Notes under the pieces: generated by a model
Told to the model about the DNA's origin: nothing
Database searches by the model: none
The model's input: only the letters and a program-made list of their open reading frames with translations
Program-made: the position numbers and the translations under genes
Shown here: positions 34,353 through 43,098 of the stretch, one piece after another
Position numbering within the stretch: position 1 is the first letter of the stretch
Layout of the letters: the number at the start of each line of letters is the position of its first letter
Assembly: GCF_042433915.1 (NCBI RefSeq)
Contig: NZ_JBHLUN010000013.1
Location: 1 to 64,000, forward strand
Length of the DNA: 64,000 nt
Direction of reading: 5' to 3'
Origin: Roseomonas elaeocarpi
GTDB taxonomy: Bacteria; Pseudomonadota; Alphaproteobacteria; Acetobacterales; Acetobacteraceae

Positions 34353-35414
34353 ATGGAACTGCCCCCGCAGGGCGAGGCCGCGCCTCATCCGCCCCCCTCC
34401 TACAAGGAGCTTGCGCAGCGCGTCGTCGAGCTGACGGCGGCGAACCGGGCACTGCGCCGCGAAGCGGATCAGATGAGCCTGATCGCCGAGAGCGCCACGG
34501 ACTACGCCATCATCGCGCTCAACCTCGGCGGGCGGATCACCGGCTGGAACTCGGGCGCGGAACGCCTCCTGGGCCATACCGAGGCGCAGGCCCTGGGCCG
34601 GTCCGGGGCGATCGTCTTCACCGCCGAGGACCGGGCGGACGGCGTGTTCGTGAGCGAGCTCTGGCGGGCCTTCGACCAGGGCAGCGCCCCCAACGAGCGC
34701 TGGCACGTGCGCCGGGACGGCACCCGCTTCTGGGCCGTCGGCGCCATGGTGCCCCTGCTCGACGACATGGGCCGGGTGAGCGGCTTCCTGAACATCATGC
34801 GCGACGGCACGGCGGCGCGCGACGCCGAGAAGCGCACGGAGTTCCTGCTCGCCGAAGCCCGGCACAAGGTGAAGAACATCTTCGCGGCGGTGTATGCCCT
34901 GGCCGCGCGGCACGCGGGTGCCGGGGGCGATTTCGGGCCGGCCTTCAACGCCCAGCTGGCGGCGCTGGCCCGTTCGCACGAATTGCTGGACGCCAGCGCG
35001 GCAACGCTGGCCGAGGTGATCGGACGCTCACTGGAACCCTACGGCGCGACCGGGCAGACGCAGGCGGCGGGGCCGCCGGTGCCCCTGAACCCCTGCACCG
35101 CCACGGCGCTCAACTCGATCTTCCATGAGCTCGCCACCAACGCCGCCAAGTACGGCGCCTTTTCCACGCCCGAGGGGCGGGTGGAGGTGAGCTGGGTGCT
35201 GGAGCCGGCCGAGGCCGGTGGGCCGTCGGAGGTGGTGGTCACCTGGCGCGAAACGGGCGGGCCGCCGGTGTCGCAGCCCGTGCACCGGGGCTTCGGCTCC
35301 CGCGTGATCGAGCGGAGCCTGGCTGCCGAGGAGGGCGGCTCGGCGCAGCTCGACTTCCGGCCGGAAGGGGTGATCTGCCTGATCCGCCTGCGCTGCGAGC
35401 CCGGCCTGTCATAG
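34353..35414 (+). CDS. PAS-domain HWE-family sensor histidine kinase (orphan)
   Basis: A 353-residue soluble histidine kinase. Residues about 35-150 form a PAS domain (YAIIALNLGGRITGWNSGAERLLGHTEAQALGR to GRVSGFLNIMRDGTA). The phosphoacceptor is in LLAEARHKVKNIFAAVYALAARH near 175. The ATP-binding part has FHELATNAAKYGAFS (N box), VTWRETGGPPV (the W-x-E of HWE kinases) and HRGFGSRVIERSLAAEEGG. No membrane helix or signal peptide is present. HWE kinases often feed the alphaproteobacterial general stress response or light/oxygen sensing, but no response regulator, phyR or ecfG is nearby. An in-frame ATG at 34290 would add 21 residues; neither start has a strong ribosome site. Confidence 0.87.
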   Translation: MELPPQGEAAPHPPPSYKELAQRVVELTAANRALRREADQMSLIAESATDYAIIALNLGGRITGWNSGAERLLGHTEAQALGRSGAIVFTAEDRADGVFVSELWRAFDQGSAPNERWHVRRDGTRFWAVGAMVPLLDDMGRVSGFLNIMRDGTAARDAEKRTEFLLAEARHKVKNIFAAVYALAARHAGAGGDFGPAFNAQLAALARSHELLDASAATLAEVIGRSLEPYGATGQTQAAGPPVPLNPCTATALNSIFHELATNAAKYGAFSTPEGRVEVSWVLEPAEAGGPSEVVVTWRETGGPPVSQPVHRGFGSRVIERSLAAEEGGSAQLDFRPEGVICLIRLRCEPGLS

Positions 35415-35545
35415 CCGCCCCGCTCCCAAGGGGCGCCCGGGACCGGCACGCGGGGCATCACGCCCCGCGCGGCAGCACGGGGTGTCCGGTGCCGCGCGAG
35501 GCCGGAACCATCACCGCCGGCTCGTGCCCGGCGCGAGGCGCCGCG

Positions 35546-35788
35546 TCATTCCTCACCGAGGCGGTGGCAGATCCAGTGCTCCGCCGCCTGAAGGCTGGCG
35601 AAGGTCGGACGCTTCGGTCCGCCCACGCCGCCGAAGCCGTGCTCCAGGAACCAGTGGCCCGCCATCTCGCCATGCTGATCCGACAGCTGCACCAGCACCG
35701 CCACCAGCCGGTCGGCGACGAACACGAGCCGACCTTCCTCGTCCGAGCTCCCGGTGTCGACGCGCACGGGGCGCAGGTCAGGCGTCAT
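35546..35788 (-). CDS. Conserved small protein of unknown function
   Basis: An 80-residue acidic-to-neutral protein (MTPDLRPVRVDTGSSDEEGRL to HWICHRLGEE). It starts in a four-base ATGA overlap with the stop of the upstream Crp/Fnr gene, so it is translationally coupled to that regulator, which supports it being real. The sequence has a beta-strand-rich look (GRLVFVADRLVAVLVQLSD followed by GHWFLEHGFG) and ends in a helix (ASLQAAEHWICHRL). I do not recognise the family and assign no function. Nothing follows on the same strand before the kinase stop. Confidence 0.65.
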   Translation of the reverse strand: MTPDLRPVRVDTGSSDEEGRLVFVADRLVAVLVQLSDQHGEMAGHWFLEHGFGGVGGPKRPTFASLQAAEHWICHRLGEE

Positions 35789-36516
35789 GTGGCGCGGTCC
35801 TGATGCAGGTAGGCCGGCGTGAAGTCGCAGACGCGCGCCAGGCCATCAAGGTCCAGAACCGCAACTCCCGAAGGCTGCAGCCCAATCAGACCGTCGCGCC
35901 GCAGCCCCTCCAGTTCCCGGCTGACCTCCACCCGCGTGAGACCGATCGAGTCGGCAAGGTCGTCATGCGTCAGCGGCATGCTGTGCACCGGTGGCAATAT
36001 GATGCTGAAGCGCCACGCCACCTCGCACAGCAGGTGCGCCAGATGTTCACGCGCGGTGCGCCGGCCCAGGCACAGCATCCATTCGCGGAGTACGGCGGCA
36101 TCGGCCAACGTGTCGCGCCACAGGGCCGCCGCGACGCGGGGATGCCGCCAGGTCAACTCATGCAGGGCGGTATGCACCACGCGGCCCACCACGGTGGGCA
36201 CCAGCGTGCTGACACCGTAGTCCATGGTGCCGAGTTGAAGGCCTTGCAGGTCCAGGAAGTCTCCGGGGATGTGGAACGACACGACCTGTCTGCTCCCGTC
36301 TGGTAGGGATTTGTGGTGACAGGCGAAGCCGTCAAGGATGAGTTGGCAGGCGGAAAGCGTGTCTCCTTCCCGGACCAGCGGATGATTCGCCGGCCAGGTC
36401 TGCACATCCATGGGCAGCGCCAGGATGGCCTCGGCATCGTCGGCGGAAAGCCTGGCGAGGCTCTGGAGCTTCCGCAGGAGGTGCTGCCGTCCGGCATCGT
36501 GGTCGGCACCCGACAT
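35785..36516 (-). CDS. Crp/Fnr-family transcriptional regulator
   Basis: A 243-residue regulator with an N-terminal cyclic-nucleotide-binding-like domain (PLVREGDTLSACQLILDGFACHHKSLPDGSRQVVSFHIPGDFLDLQGL) and a C-terminal Crp-type winged helix (LTHDDLADSIGLTRVEVSRELEGLRRDGLIGLQ). There is no Fnr-type Cys cluster at the N-terminus, so oxygen sensing by an iron-sulfur cluster is unlikely. The ATG at 36516 has GGAGG seven bases upstream and is clearly preferred over the longer open frame. It is divergent from a second Crp/Fnr gene with 204 bases between them, and overlaps the small protein downstream. Ligand and targets are unknown. Confidence 0.92.
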   Translation of the reverse strand: MSGADHDAGRQHLLRKLQSLARLSADDAEAILALPMDVQTWPANHPLVREGDTLSACQLILDGFACHHKSLPDGSRQVVSFHIPGDFLDLQGLQLGTMDYGVSTLVPTVVGRVVHTALHELTWRHPRVAAALWRDTLADAAVLREWMLCLGRRTAREHLAHLLCEVAWRFSIILPPVHSMPLTHDDLADSIGLTRVEVSRELEGLRRDGLIGLQPSGVAVLDLDGLARVCDFTPAYLHQDRAT

Positions 36517-36693
36517 CCTGAAGCCTCCCTGGAGGGGGACGCGCGAAGCGGCCTGAACCGCTTCCCAGCGCCCGATTGCATGAACCCGGTATCGCGAACC
36601 CGGCGCCGCGAGGCCGGGCGATCTCCCTCGCCGCGGAGGCGCGCGCCTAAACGCTCCCGCTGCGATTCCGTATAACATGGTTTATGATTCGTA

Positions 36694-36701
36694 ACGATCG
36701 T
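36694..36701. promoter_or_regulatory. ACGATCGT palindrome between the divergent Crp/Fnr genes
   Basis: An 8-bp perfect palindrome 19 bases before the start of the rightward Crp/Fnr gene, inside the only AT-richer part of the gap (36670-36710). It could be an autoregulatory site, but it does not match the CRP or FNR consensus, so the call is tentative. Confidence 0.25.
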
Positions 36702-36720
36702 CGTATCCGGGGGTGACACG

Positions 36721-37440
36721 ATGGAGGGGAAGCCCAGCCCGCTGGTGCTGAAGCTGGCCCATGGCGCCGCCCTCACGCCCGAGGACCGCGCCCTGCTGGA
36801 GGGCGTTTCGCGCGAAACCCACCTGATCGGCCCCCGCCAGGACCTGATCCGGGAAGGGGCGCGCCCCGAATACGTGCAACTGGTGCTGGAAGGCTTCGCC
36901 TGCCGCTACAAGGTGCTGCCCGACGGGGGGCGGCAGATCGTGGCGCTGCTGCTGCCGGGCGACCTTTGCGACCTGCACGTGACGATCCTGGGCGAGATGG
37001 ACCATGCGATCGGGACGCTCACGCTGTGCAGGGTCGCGCGGCTCAGCCGCGGCATGGTGGCGGACCTGGTCTCCGTCAGCCCCAACATCACCCGTGCCCT
37101 GTGGTGGGCCACGCTCGTGGACGAGGCGGTGCTGCGCGAATGGCTGGCGGGCATGGGCCGGCGTCCGGCCGACAGGCAACTCGCGCACCTGTTCTGTGAG
37201 CTGCTGCTGCGCCTGCAGGCGGTGGAGCTGGCCTCTGCCGACAGCTACGACTTCCCGCTCTCCCAGATCGACCTGGCCGACATTCTCGGGCTTACCCCGG
37301 TTCACGTGAACCGCATGCTGCAGCATCTCCGGGCCGAGGGGCTGGTGACGCTGCACAACAAGCGCCTGACCATTCCCGACGTGCCGCGGCTGCGCAGCTT
37401 CGCGGAGTTCGACCCCACCTACCTCCACATGCGACCGTAA
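36721..37440 (+). CDS. Crp/Fnr-family transcriptional regulator
   Basis: A 239-residue Crp/Fnr protein, a paralogue of its divergent neighbour. The cNMP-like domain has QDLIREGARPEYVQLVLEGFACRYKVLPDGGRQIVALLLPGDLCDLHVTILG, and the C-terminal winged helix is SQIDLADILGLTPVHVNRMLQHLRAEGLVTLHN. The shared phrase DGFACHHKSLPDGSRQVV / EGFACRYKVLPDGGRQIV shows the pair arose by duplication. There is no N-terminal Cys cluster. The ATG at 36721 follows GGGGGTGACACG. The last residues (FDPTYLHMRP) are also similar to the neighbour's FTPAYLHQD. Downstream, 69 bases on, is a conserved small protein. Confidence 0.92.
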   Translation: MEGKPSPLVLKLAHGAALTPEDRALLEGVSRETHLIGPRQDLIREGARPEYVQLVLEGFACRYKVLPDGGRQIVALLLPGDLCDLHVTILGEMDHAIGTLTLCRVARLSRGMVADLVSVSPNITRALWWATLVDEAVLREWLAGMGRRPADRQLAHLFCELLLRLQAVELASADSYDFPLSQIDLADILGLTPVHVNRMLQHLRAEGLVTLHNKRLTIPDVPRLRSFAEFDPTYLHMRP

Positions 37441-37509
37441 CGGGCGGCGCACGGCGCATCCCGCGCCCCCTGCCGCCCGTTGAGGGGCAGCAGGAACGGG
37501 GATGCGGCG

Positions 37510-38061
37510 ATGGCCGGGGCAAAGCACGAGACGATCAAGGTGAACCGGGCGCCGGTGCTGACCCTGTGGGCCGCCGTGGTGGCCGAGCGGCTCGGGCACG
37601 ACCGCGACGCGGCGATCACGCTGGGTCGGGCCGTCGCCGGCTCCAGCGCCCGCGTCAAGGCCAGGGCGATCGGCATCACCGAGGCGGCGGAGGAAGCGGG
37701 CGACCTGCGCGACGAGGCGCGCAGGCAGCGGGCCGCGCGGGAGCCGCAGCCGCGGGCCGTGCACCTGCTCGGCCGCGACGTGCCGGTGGTGGAGGAAGGG
37801 GGTGCGCTGCGGGCGCTGGACCACGACCGGCCGGCCTCGCCCAGGGCGGCGGCCGGCTACGTCGAGCGGGCCTTCGGCGAGCACCTCGCCGCCGTCCGGA
37901 CGGCGATGGAGGAACTGGCGGGCTCGTTGGAGCCGGCGGAGCTGAACCGGGTGGGCTTCCGCTTCTACGAGCATTTCCGGCCGGAGGTGCCGGCGGGCGC
38001 CAGAGGCTGGGGCGCTAAGGGCGCGCTGGACCTCGGCAGGATCCGCTCGGCCGGAGGCTAG
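37510..38061 (+). CDS. Conserved hypothetical protein (alphaproteobacterial type)
   Basis: A 183-residue protein whose N-terminus (AKHETIKVNRAPVLTLWAAVVAERLGHDRDAAITLGRAVAG) I recognise as a conserved alphaproteobacterial sequence without assigned function. The middle is Arg/Ala/Pro-rich and the C-terminus has helices (AFGEHLAAVRTAMEELAGSLEPAELNRVGFRFYEHFRPEVPAGARGWG). No signal peptide or membrane segment is present. The ATG at 37510 has GGGG eight bases upstream; an in-frame ATG 30 bases earlier is less likely. It may be co-transcribed with the Crp/Fnr gene 69 bases upstream. No function is proposed. Confidence 0.75.
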   Translation: MAGAKHETIKVNRAPVLTLWAAVVAERLGHDRDAAITLGRAVAGSSARVKARAIGITEAAEEAGDLRDEARRQRAAREPQPRAVHLLGRDVPVVEEGGALRALDHDRPASPRAAAGYVERAFGEHLAAVRTAMEELAGSLEPAELNRVGFRFYEHFRPEVPAGARGWGAKGALDLGRIRSAGG

Positions 38062-38216
38062 CGCGGGCGGCGGGCGCCGGGTTGCCGGGTTCCGTGGTCC
38101 GACGAGTGGCGCCGAGCCGGTGGAACCGCCCCGTGGCGTGGCCTCTGGTAGCGTCGCTCCCGTAAGGCGCGACACGCGCGCTCCCGGCCCGCTGGCGCTT
38201 GCCTCCTACCGCACCG

Positions 38217-39113
38217 TCAGCGAAGCATCGTCGTCAGCTCCCCTTGCAACATGGCGATGAAGTGCCGGGCCAGCTTCGACGGGGGCGCGTCCGGCGGGGC
38301 GAGGACCTGGACGGGAAACTCCACCGTGGGCGTCAGTGGCCGCACCACGAGGCGCCCTCCGAAGGGCAGGGTGCTGACCGGGTCCAGGACGGCCACGCCC
38401 ATCCCCGCGGCGACCATGGCGCAGGCGGCCGCCGCGTTCTGGGTTTCGGCGACGTAGAGCGGCCGCACGCCGTGGCGGTCGAACAGGTCCTCGATCACGT
38501 CGCCCAACTGGAACTGCCGGCCCAGCAGCACGCAGCGCTCGCCCTCCAGCGCCGCCAGCGGCACGGTGCCGGGCGCGCTCAGCCTATGGCCGGGCGGCAG
38601 CACCAGGGCCGCGGGGATGCGCAGCGTCGGTGCGGCCACCGGCATGCTGTTGGTGGGCAGCGGCAGGGCGAAGCCCAGCTCCACCTGACCCGAATGCACC
38701 AGGTCCTGAACCTCCAGCGAACTGACCACAGTGATGGACACGCGCGGCCCCCCGGGCTCCAGGCCCAGGCGCGCCAGCAGCCGCGGCAGCAGGTCCATGC
38801 CCAGCGACGGCATGGCGGCGACCCGGAACTCGCCCGCGGTGGCGCTGCGCATGTCGTTCGCCAGGCGGTCGACGCGCTTGGCGGCCTGGAACAGCAGCTC
38901 CACCTCCGCCTCGAAGCGCCGGGCCTCGGCGGTCGGCACCAGCCGGCGCCGGCTGCGGTCGAACAGCACGAGGTTGGTGTCTTCCTCGAGCGCGCGCAGC
39001 AGCTTGGTGACCGCGGGTTGCGTGATGCGCAGCATCTCCGCCGCCCGCATGACCGAGCCGCTGCGGAGCACCGCCCTGAAAGCCTCGAGCTGGCGCAGCC
39101 GGGCCGGTGTCAT
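38217..39113 (-). CDS. LysR-family transcriptional regulator
   Basis: A 298-residue LysR regulator. The N-terminal helix-turn-helix is LRQLEAFRAVLRSGSVMRAAEMLRITQPAVTKLLRALEEDTNLVLFDR. The effector domain includes GEFRVAAMPSLGMDLLPRLLARLG, SITVVSSLEVQDLVHSGQVELGFALPL and CAMVAAGMGVAVLDPVSTLPFGGRLVVRPL. It is divergent from a flavin monooxygenase across 356 bases and is the obvious candidate to control it. Relatives often govern breakdown of aromatic or sulfur/nitrogen compounds, but the inducer cannot be read from sequence. Confidence 0.93.
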   Translation of the reverse strand: MTPARLRQLEAFRAVLRSGSVMRAAEMLRITQPAVTKLLRALEEDTNLVLFDRSRRRLVPTAEARRFEAEVELLFQAAKRVDRLANDMRSATAGEFRVAAMPSLGMDLLPRLLARLGLEPGGPRVSITVVSSLEVQDLVHSGQVELGFALPLPTNSMPVAAPTLRIPAALVLPPGHRLSAPGTVPLAALEGERCVLLGRQFQLGDVIEDLFDRHGVRPLYVAETQNAAAACAMVAAGMGVAVLDPVSTLPFGGRLVVRPLTPTVEFPVQVLAPPDAPPSKLARHFIAMLQGELTTMLR

Positions 39114-39469
39114 GGTGTCACAACCTGGAGGAATGATAGGCGGAGGATAATGAATGCAGGTTTCCTGCGGTGCTAGGGCATGATGCCGGTCGAACAGGAA
39201 GAGCAGGCGCTTCGCAGGATGTCAGGTTTCCTTGCCCCGCTCCCGTGGGCCCGCTTTCGTGGCCCTGGGGAACGGGTGCCTGCGCGGCCGGCCCGCCGCA
39301 ACCATGGGCACCCGCGGCGGAGATGACGGATGCCGGGCAACCCCGCGACCAGGGTTTCGCCCGTCGGGGTGGCGCACCCCTGGGCTGGCATGATTGATGC
39401 TCCGCCCGGAACCCGGTGACCCACCTGCGCCCCTCGACCCGAACCTATGACCACCCGGAACTGAACGCC
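39114..39469. other. Intergenic region between LysR and flavin monooxygenase
   Basis: A 356-base divergent gap. A small perfect dyad GCAGG-TTT-CCTGC (39156-39168) lies 43 bases from the LysR start and may be its operator. The rest shows several weak stems, none convincing, and no promoter consensus I would defend. The leader of the monooxygenase is long enough for RNA-level control, but I see no known riboswitch core. Confidence 0.4.
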
Positions 39470-40807
39470 ATGACGCAGCCCAAGCAGATCAGCCTCGGCC
39501 TTTCCATGCGCTACCTCGGCTACCACGCCGCGGCCTGGCGCCACCCTTCCGCTGATCCCGACGCGGCGTCGAAGCTCAGCCACTACGCCAGGATCGCCCG
39601 CACCGCCGAGAAGGCGAAGCTCGACATGCTGTTCCTGGCCGACGGCATCGGGTTGCGCACCCGGGACGAGCCGGCCGGGGCGCTCTGCCGCTCCCACCAG
39701 ACCTTTGAGCTGGAGCCGCTGACGCTGCTCTCGGCGCTGTCCTCCATCACCAGCCATATCGGCCTCGTGGCGACGGCCTCGACCACCTACAACGAGCCCT
39801 ACCACATCGCGCGCAAATGGGCTTCGCTGGACCACCTGTCCGGCGGGCGCGCGGGATGGAACATCGTCACCTCCTGGTCCGAGGCGGAGGCGCGCAACTT
39901 CAACCGCGACAAGCACATGGAATACGACGAGCGCTACGAGCGCGCGGGCGAGTTCGTCGAGGTCGTGAAGGGACTCTGGGACAGCTGGGAAGCGGACGCG
40001 CCGGTCTTCAACAAGGAGAGCGGCATCTTCTTCGACCAGTCCAAGATGCACACGCTCAACCACGAGGGGAAGCACTTCAAGGTGCGCGGCCCCCTGACCA
40101 TCCAGCGCACGCCGCAGGGGCGCCCGCTGCTGGTGCAGGCGGGGGCGGCCGAGCAGGGGCTGGAGATCGCGGCGCGCTCCGCCGACGTGGTGTATTCCGC
40201 GCCGCTCGACCTCGCCTCGGCCCAGCGATACTACGCCGACGTGAAGGGCCGCATGGCGAAGTACGGGCGCCATCCGGACACGCTGAAGATCATGCCCGGC
40301 GTCACGCTCTTTATCGGCCGCACGCGCGAGGAAGCGCGGGAGAAGTACAACCAGCTGAACGCCCTGGTGGAGCCGGAGCTCGGCCTGTCCTACCTGTTCG
40401 GCCAGTTCGGGGACCTGTCGGGCTATCCCGTTGATGGGCCGGTGCCGGAGCCGGTGGGTGCTGCGGTCAAGAGCATGGCCCGGAGCTCCTTCGCGATGGC
40501 GCAGCGGGAGAACCTGACCATCCGTCAGCTCTACACCCGCATCGCCGCCGGCTTCGGCACGCGCGTGCTGATCGGCACGCCGGCCGACATCGCCGACGAC
40601 ATGCAGGAATGGGTGGAGGGCGGCGGCGCCGACGGCTTCAACCTGTGCCCGCCGGTGCTGCCGCTCGGCCTCGATGAGTTCGTGGAGATGGTGCTGCCGG
40701 AACTGCGCGCGCGCGGCATGTTCCGCACCGAGTACGCGGGGCCGACGCTGCGCGAGAACCTCGGCGTGCCGGCACCGGCCAACCGCTACAGCCGGGGAAC
40801 TGTCTGA
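39470..40807 (+). CDS. NtaA/SnaA/DszA-family flavin-dependent monooxygenase
   Basis: A 445-residue class C flavin monooxygenase of the bacterial-luciferase fold. DMLFLADGIG, LSSITSHIGLVATASTTYNEPYHIARKWASLDHLSGGRAGWNIVTSWSEAEARNF and LLVQAGAAEQGLEIAARSADVVYSA are characteristic of the NtaA/SnaA/SoxA/DszA group, which oxidises nitrilotriacetate, dibenzothiophene sulfone and similar compounds using FMNH2 supplied by a separate reductase. No flavin reductase or ABC transporter is adjacent, so the substrate is open. The ATG at 39470 follows GGAAC, and homology starts right after it. Control by the divergent LysR regulator is likely. Confidence 0.92.
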   Translation: MTQPKQISLGLSMRYLGYHAAAWRHPSADPDAASKLSHYARIARTAEKAKLDMLFLADGIGLRTRDEPAGALCRSHQTFELEPLTLLSALSSITSHIGLVATASTTYNEPYHIARKWASLDHLSGGRAGWNIVTSWSEAEARNFNRDKHMEYDERYERAGEFVEVVKGLWDSWEADAPVFNKESGIFFDQSKMHTLNHEGKHFKVRGPLTIQRTPQGRPLLVQAGAAEQGLEIAARSADVVYSAPLDLASAQRYYADVKGRMAKYGRHPDTLKIMPGVTLFIGRTREEAREKYNQLNALVEPELGLSYLFGQFGDLSGYPVDGPVPEPVGAAVKSMARSSFAMAQRENLTIRQLYTRIAAGFGTRVLIGTPADIADDMQEWVEGGGADGFNLCPPVLPLGLDEFVEMVLPELRARGMFRTEYAGPTLRENLGVPAPANRYSRGTV

Positions 40808-41006
40808 CGGCGAAGGCTGGGGCGGGGCGCGGAAGTTCTTCGCCACGCCGCCCGCCTGTCGTGAAGACCGGCCGCGGATCAGCCGATCGGCAGGTAAGCC
40901 GGGGTCCATCCGCGACGGGGTGGAATGAGGTGAAGGGCGCCGGGCACTTTTCCGTGCCCGGCGCCCTGTCCGAACATGTCCCCCGGGCCCACCCCGGGGG
41001 ACAAAC

Positions 41007-42848
41007 TCAGTTCATCCCGCCGGCCAGGGCTTCCGCCACGCGCCGGGCAAACTGCGCCGGGTCGCGTGGGCTGTCGCCGTCCTGCACGCGGGCGAGGTCG
41101 AGCAGCAGCCCCGCCGTGTCCGCCAGCGCCTCGCCCGTTTCCGCGCGTGCCGCGAGGCCGCGGATCAGCGGGTGACGCGGGTTGATCTCCAGCACCGGCA
41201 GGCCGGCACCGAAGCCGCGGCCGGCGCGCTGGAGCAGGCGCTGCATGTGCAGGTCCGGCCCGTGCTCGGGGGCGGCCAGCACCACGGCGCTGTCCACCAG
41301 CCGGTCGGTGGTGCGAACCTCGGACACCTCGGTCCCCAGCGCCTCCTTCAGCAGCGGCAGCAGCGTCGCGACATCGGCGGCCTCGGGGAGGGCGCCGTCA
41401 TCGGATTTGATGCCTGAAAGGTCCACCGAGCCCTGCGTGATGCTGCGGATCGGCTTTTCCTCGAAGCGCTCCATCCGCTCCGGCCAGAAGGCGTCGATCT
41501 GGTCGGACAGCAGCAGCACCTCCACGCCGCGGGCGCGGAAGCCCTCGAGCTGCGGCGACTTCGCCAGCGCTTCGGGCGACTCGCCCGACAGGACGTAGAT
41601 CGCCTCCTGCCCGTCCTTCATGCGGGACACGTAGTCCGCGAGCGAGGTCCAGCCCTCCACGGCGGAGGAGCGGAAGCGCAGCAGGGGCGCGAGGTCCTTG
41701 TGCTCTCCGCCTTCCCAGAGGCCTTCCTTCAGCACGGAGCCGAAGTTCTCCCAGAACTTCGCGTAGTCCTCGGCATCCTTGGCCCGGGTCTTGAGCTCAC
41801 CCAGCACGCGGTTGGTCACCGCCTTGCGGATGCGGGCCAGCACCGGCGTCGCCTGCAGCATCTCGCGCGACACGTTCAGCGGCAGATCCTCGGTGTCCAC
41901 CACGCCCTGCACGAAGCGCAGCCAGGAGGGCAGCAGCTGCGCCTCGTCGGTGATGAACATGCGGCGGACATGCAGGCGCAGGCGGCTGTCGCGCTCGCCC
42001 TCCACGGGCTGGAAGGGCTTCATGCCGGGGATGAAGAGGAGGGCGGTGAAGTCCACCGCGCCCTCGGCCGTCCAGTGCAGCGTGGCCCAGGGCTTGTCGA
42101 AGTTGTGGCCGAGGTGGCGGTAGAACTCCGCGTAGCTTTCCTCGGTGATCTCGGACTTCGGCTTGCGCCAGAGTGCGGTGCCCTCGTTGGCGGGCTCGTC
42201 CACCCCGTCCTCGGCCACGGTGATGGGGATGGTGATGTGGTCGGCCCACTTGCGGATCACGGTCCGCAGGCGGATCGGCTCCAGGAACTCCTCGGCATCC
42301 GCCTTGATGTGCAGCACGATGTCGGTGCCGGGCTCGGCGCGCTCGGCCGGCGCCAGGGTGTAGTCGCCGCGCCCCTCGGAGCTCCAGCGCCAGGCCTCCT
42401 CCGCGCCGGCGCGGCGGGACGTGACCTCGACCCGCTCGGCCACCATGAAGGCGGAATAGAAGCCGACGCCGAACTGCCCGATCAGGCTCGGCCGGTCGCC
42501 CGGCTTCGCGTCCGCCAGGGACTGGGTGAAGGCGCGCGTGCCGGACCGCGCGATGGTGCCGAGGTTTTCCGCCATCTCGGCCTTGCTCATGCCGATGCCG
42601 GGGTCGGAGATGGTGATCGTGCGCGCCGGCTTGTCCGGCACGATCCGCACCGCGGCGCCCTCGGGCAGGGCGGGGGCGCCGCCGGTCAGGGCCTCGAAGC
42701 GGCGCCGGTCGGTCGCGTCGGCGGCGTTGGCGACCAGTTCCCGCAGAAAGATCTCACGGTCCGAGTAAAGGGCGTGAACCACCAGGTCCAGCAGCCGCCC
42801 GACCTCCGCGCCGAACTCGTGGCGCTCCACCGTTTCACTCACGGGCAT
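41007..42848 (-). CDS. htpG: Molecular chaperone HtpG (Hsp90)
   Basis: A 613-residue bacterial Hsp90. The N-terminal GHKL ATPase motifs are present: REIFLRELVANAADATDRRRF, ISDPGIGMSKAEMAENLGTIARSGTRAF, GQFGVGFYSAFMVA. The middle domain (RMFITDEAQLLPSWLRFVQGVVDTEDLPLNVSREMLQ) and C-terminal dimerisation domain follow. Length is usual for alphaproteobacterial HtpG. The ATG at 42848 gives MPVSETVERHEFGAEV, matching relatives; a GTG 27 bases upstream is in frame but adds non-homologous residues. It stands alone. The 250-base gap upstream (42849-43098) has no gene and no clear heat-shock promoter that I could identify. Confidence 0.97.
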   Translation of the reverse strand: MPVSETVERHEFGAEVGRLLDLVVHALYSDREIFLRELVANAADATDRRRFEALTGGAPALPEGAAVRIVPDKPARTITISDPGIGMSKAEMAENLGTIARSGTRAFTQSLADAKPGDRPSLIGQFGVGFYSAFMVAERVEVTSRRAGAEEAWRWSSEGRGDYTLAPAERAEPGTDIVLHIKADAEEFLEPIRLRTVIRKWADHITIPITVAEDGVDEPANEGTALWRKPKSEITEESYAEFYRHLGHNFDKPWATLHWTAEGAVDFTALLFIPGMKPFQPVEGERDSRLRLHVRRMFITDEAQLLPSWLRFVQGVVDTEDLPLNVSREMLQATPVLARIRKAVTNRVLGELKTRAKDAEDYAKFWENFGSVLKEGLWEGGEHKDLAPLLRFRSSAVEGWTSLADYVSRMKDGQEAIYVLSGESPEALAKSPQLEGFRARGVEVLLLSDQIDAFWPERMERFEEKPIRSITQGSVDLSGIKSDDGALPEAADVATLLPLLKEALGTEVSEVRTTDRLVDSAVVLAAPEHGPDLHMQRLLQRAGRGFGAGLPVLEINPRHPLIRGLAARAETGEALADTAGLLLDLARVQDGDSPRDPAQFARRVAEALAGGMN

Positions 42849-43098
42849 TCTCCAGAAGCTGGGAAAATCAGCCACGCGATATGAAAGGAAGCCGGGTGGC
42901 CTTCAAGACCACCTCGTGCCGGCCCGGACCCGCCTCCCGGGTCATCCCGTGCCAGCCGTCACCGAAGGCGCCGGTCGCCGCTGCCGCCCGCCCGATCGTA
43001 AGAGGCGTCGCCATCTGTGACCGGATCGAGCTGCGGCGAGACGTGCGGCTAGAAACGACGTCCCTGCACACGAGGTGCCACGAAGGCTCGCGGCGCCC

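Noticed and set aside
39114..39469. Riboswitch in the long leader of the flavin monooxygenase
   Set aside because: Several weak stems exist, but no known riboswitch core can be matched by eye.
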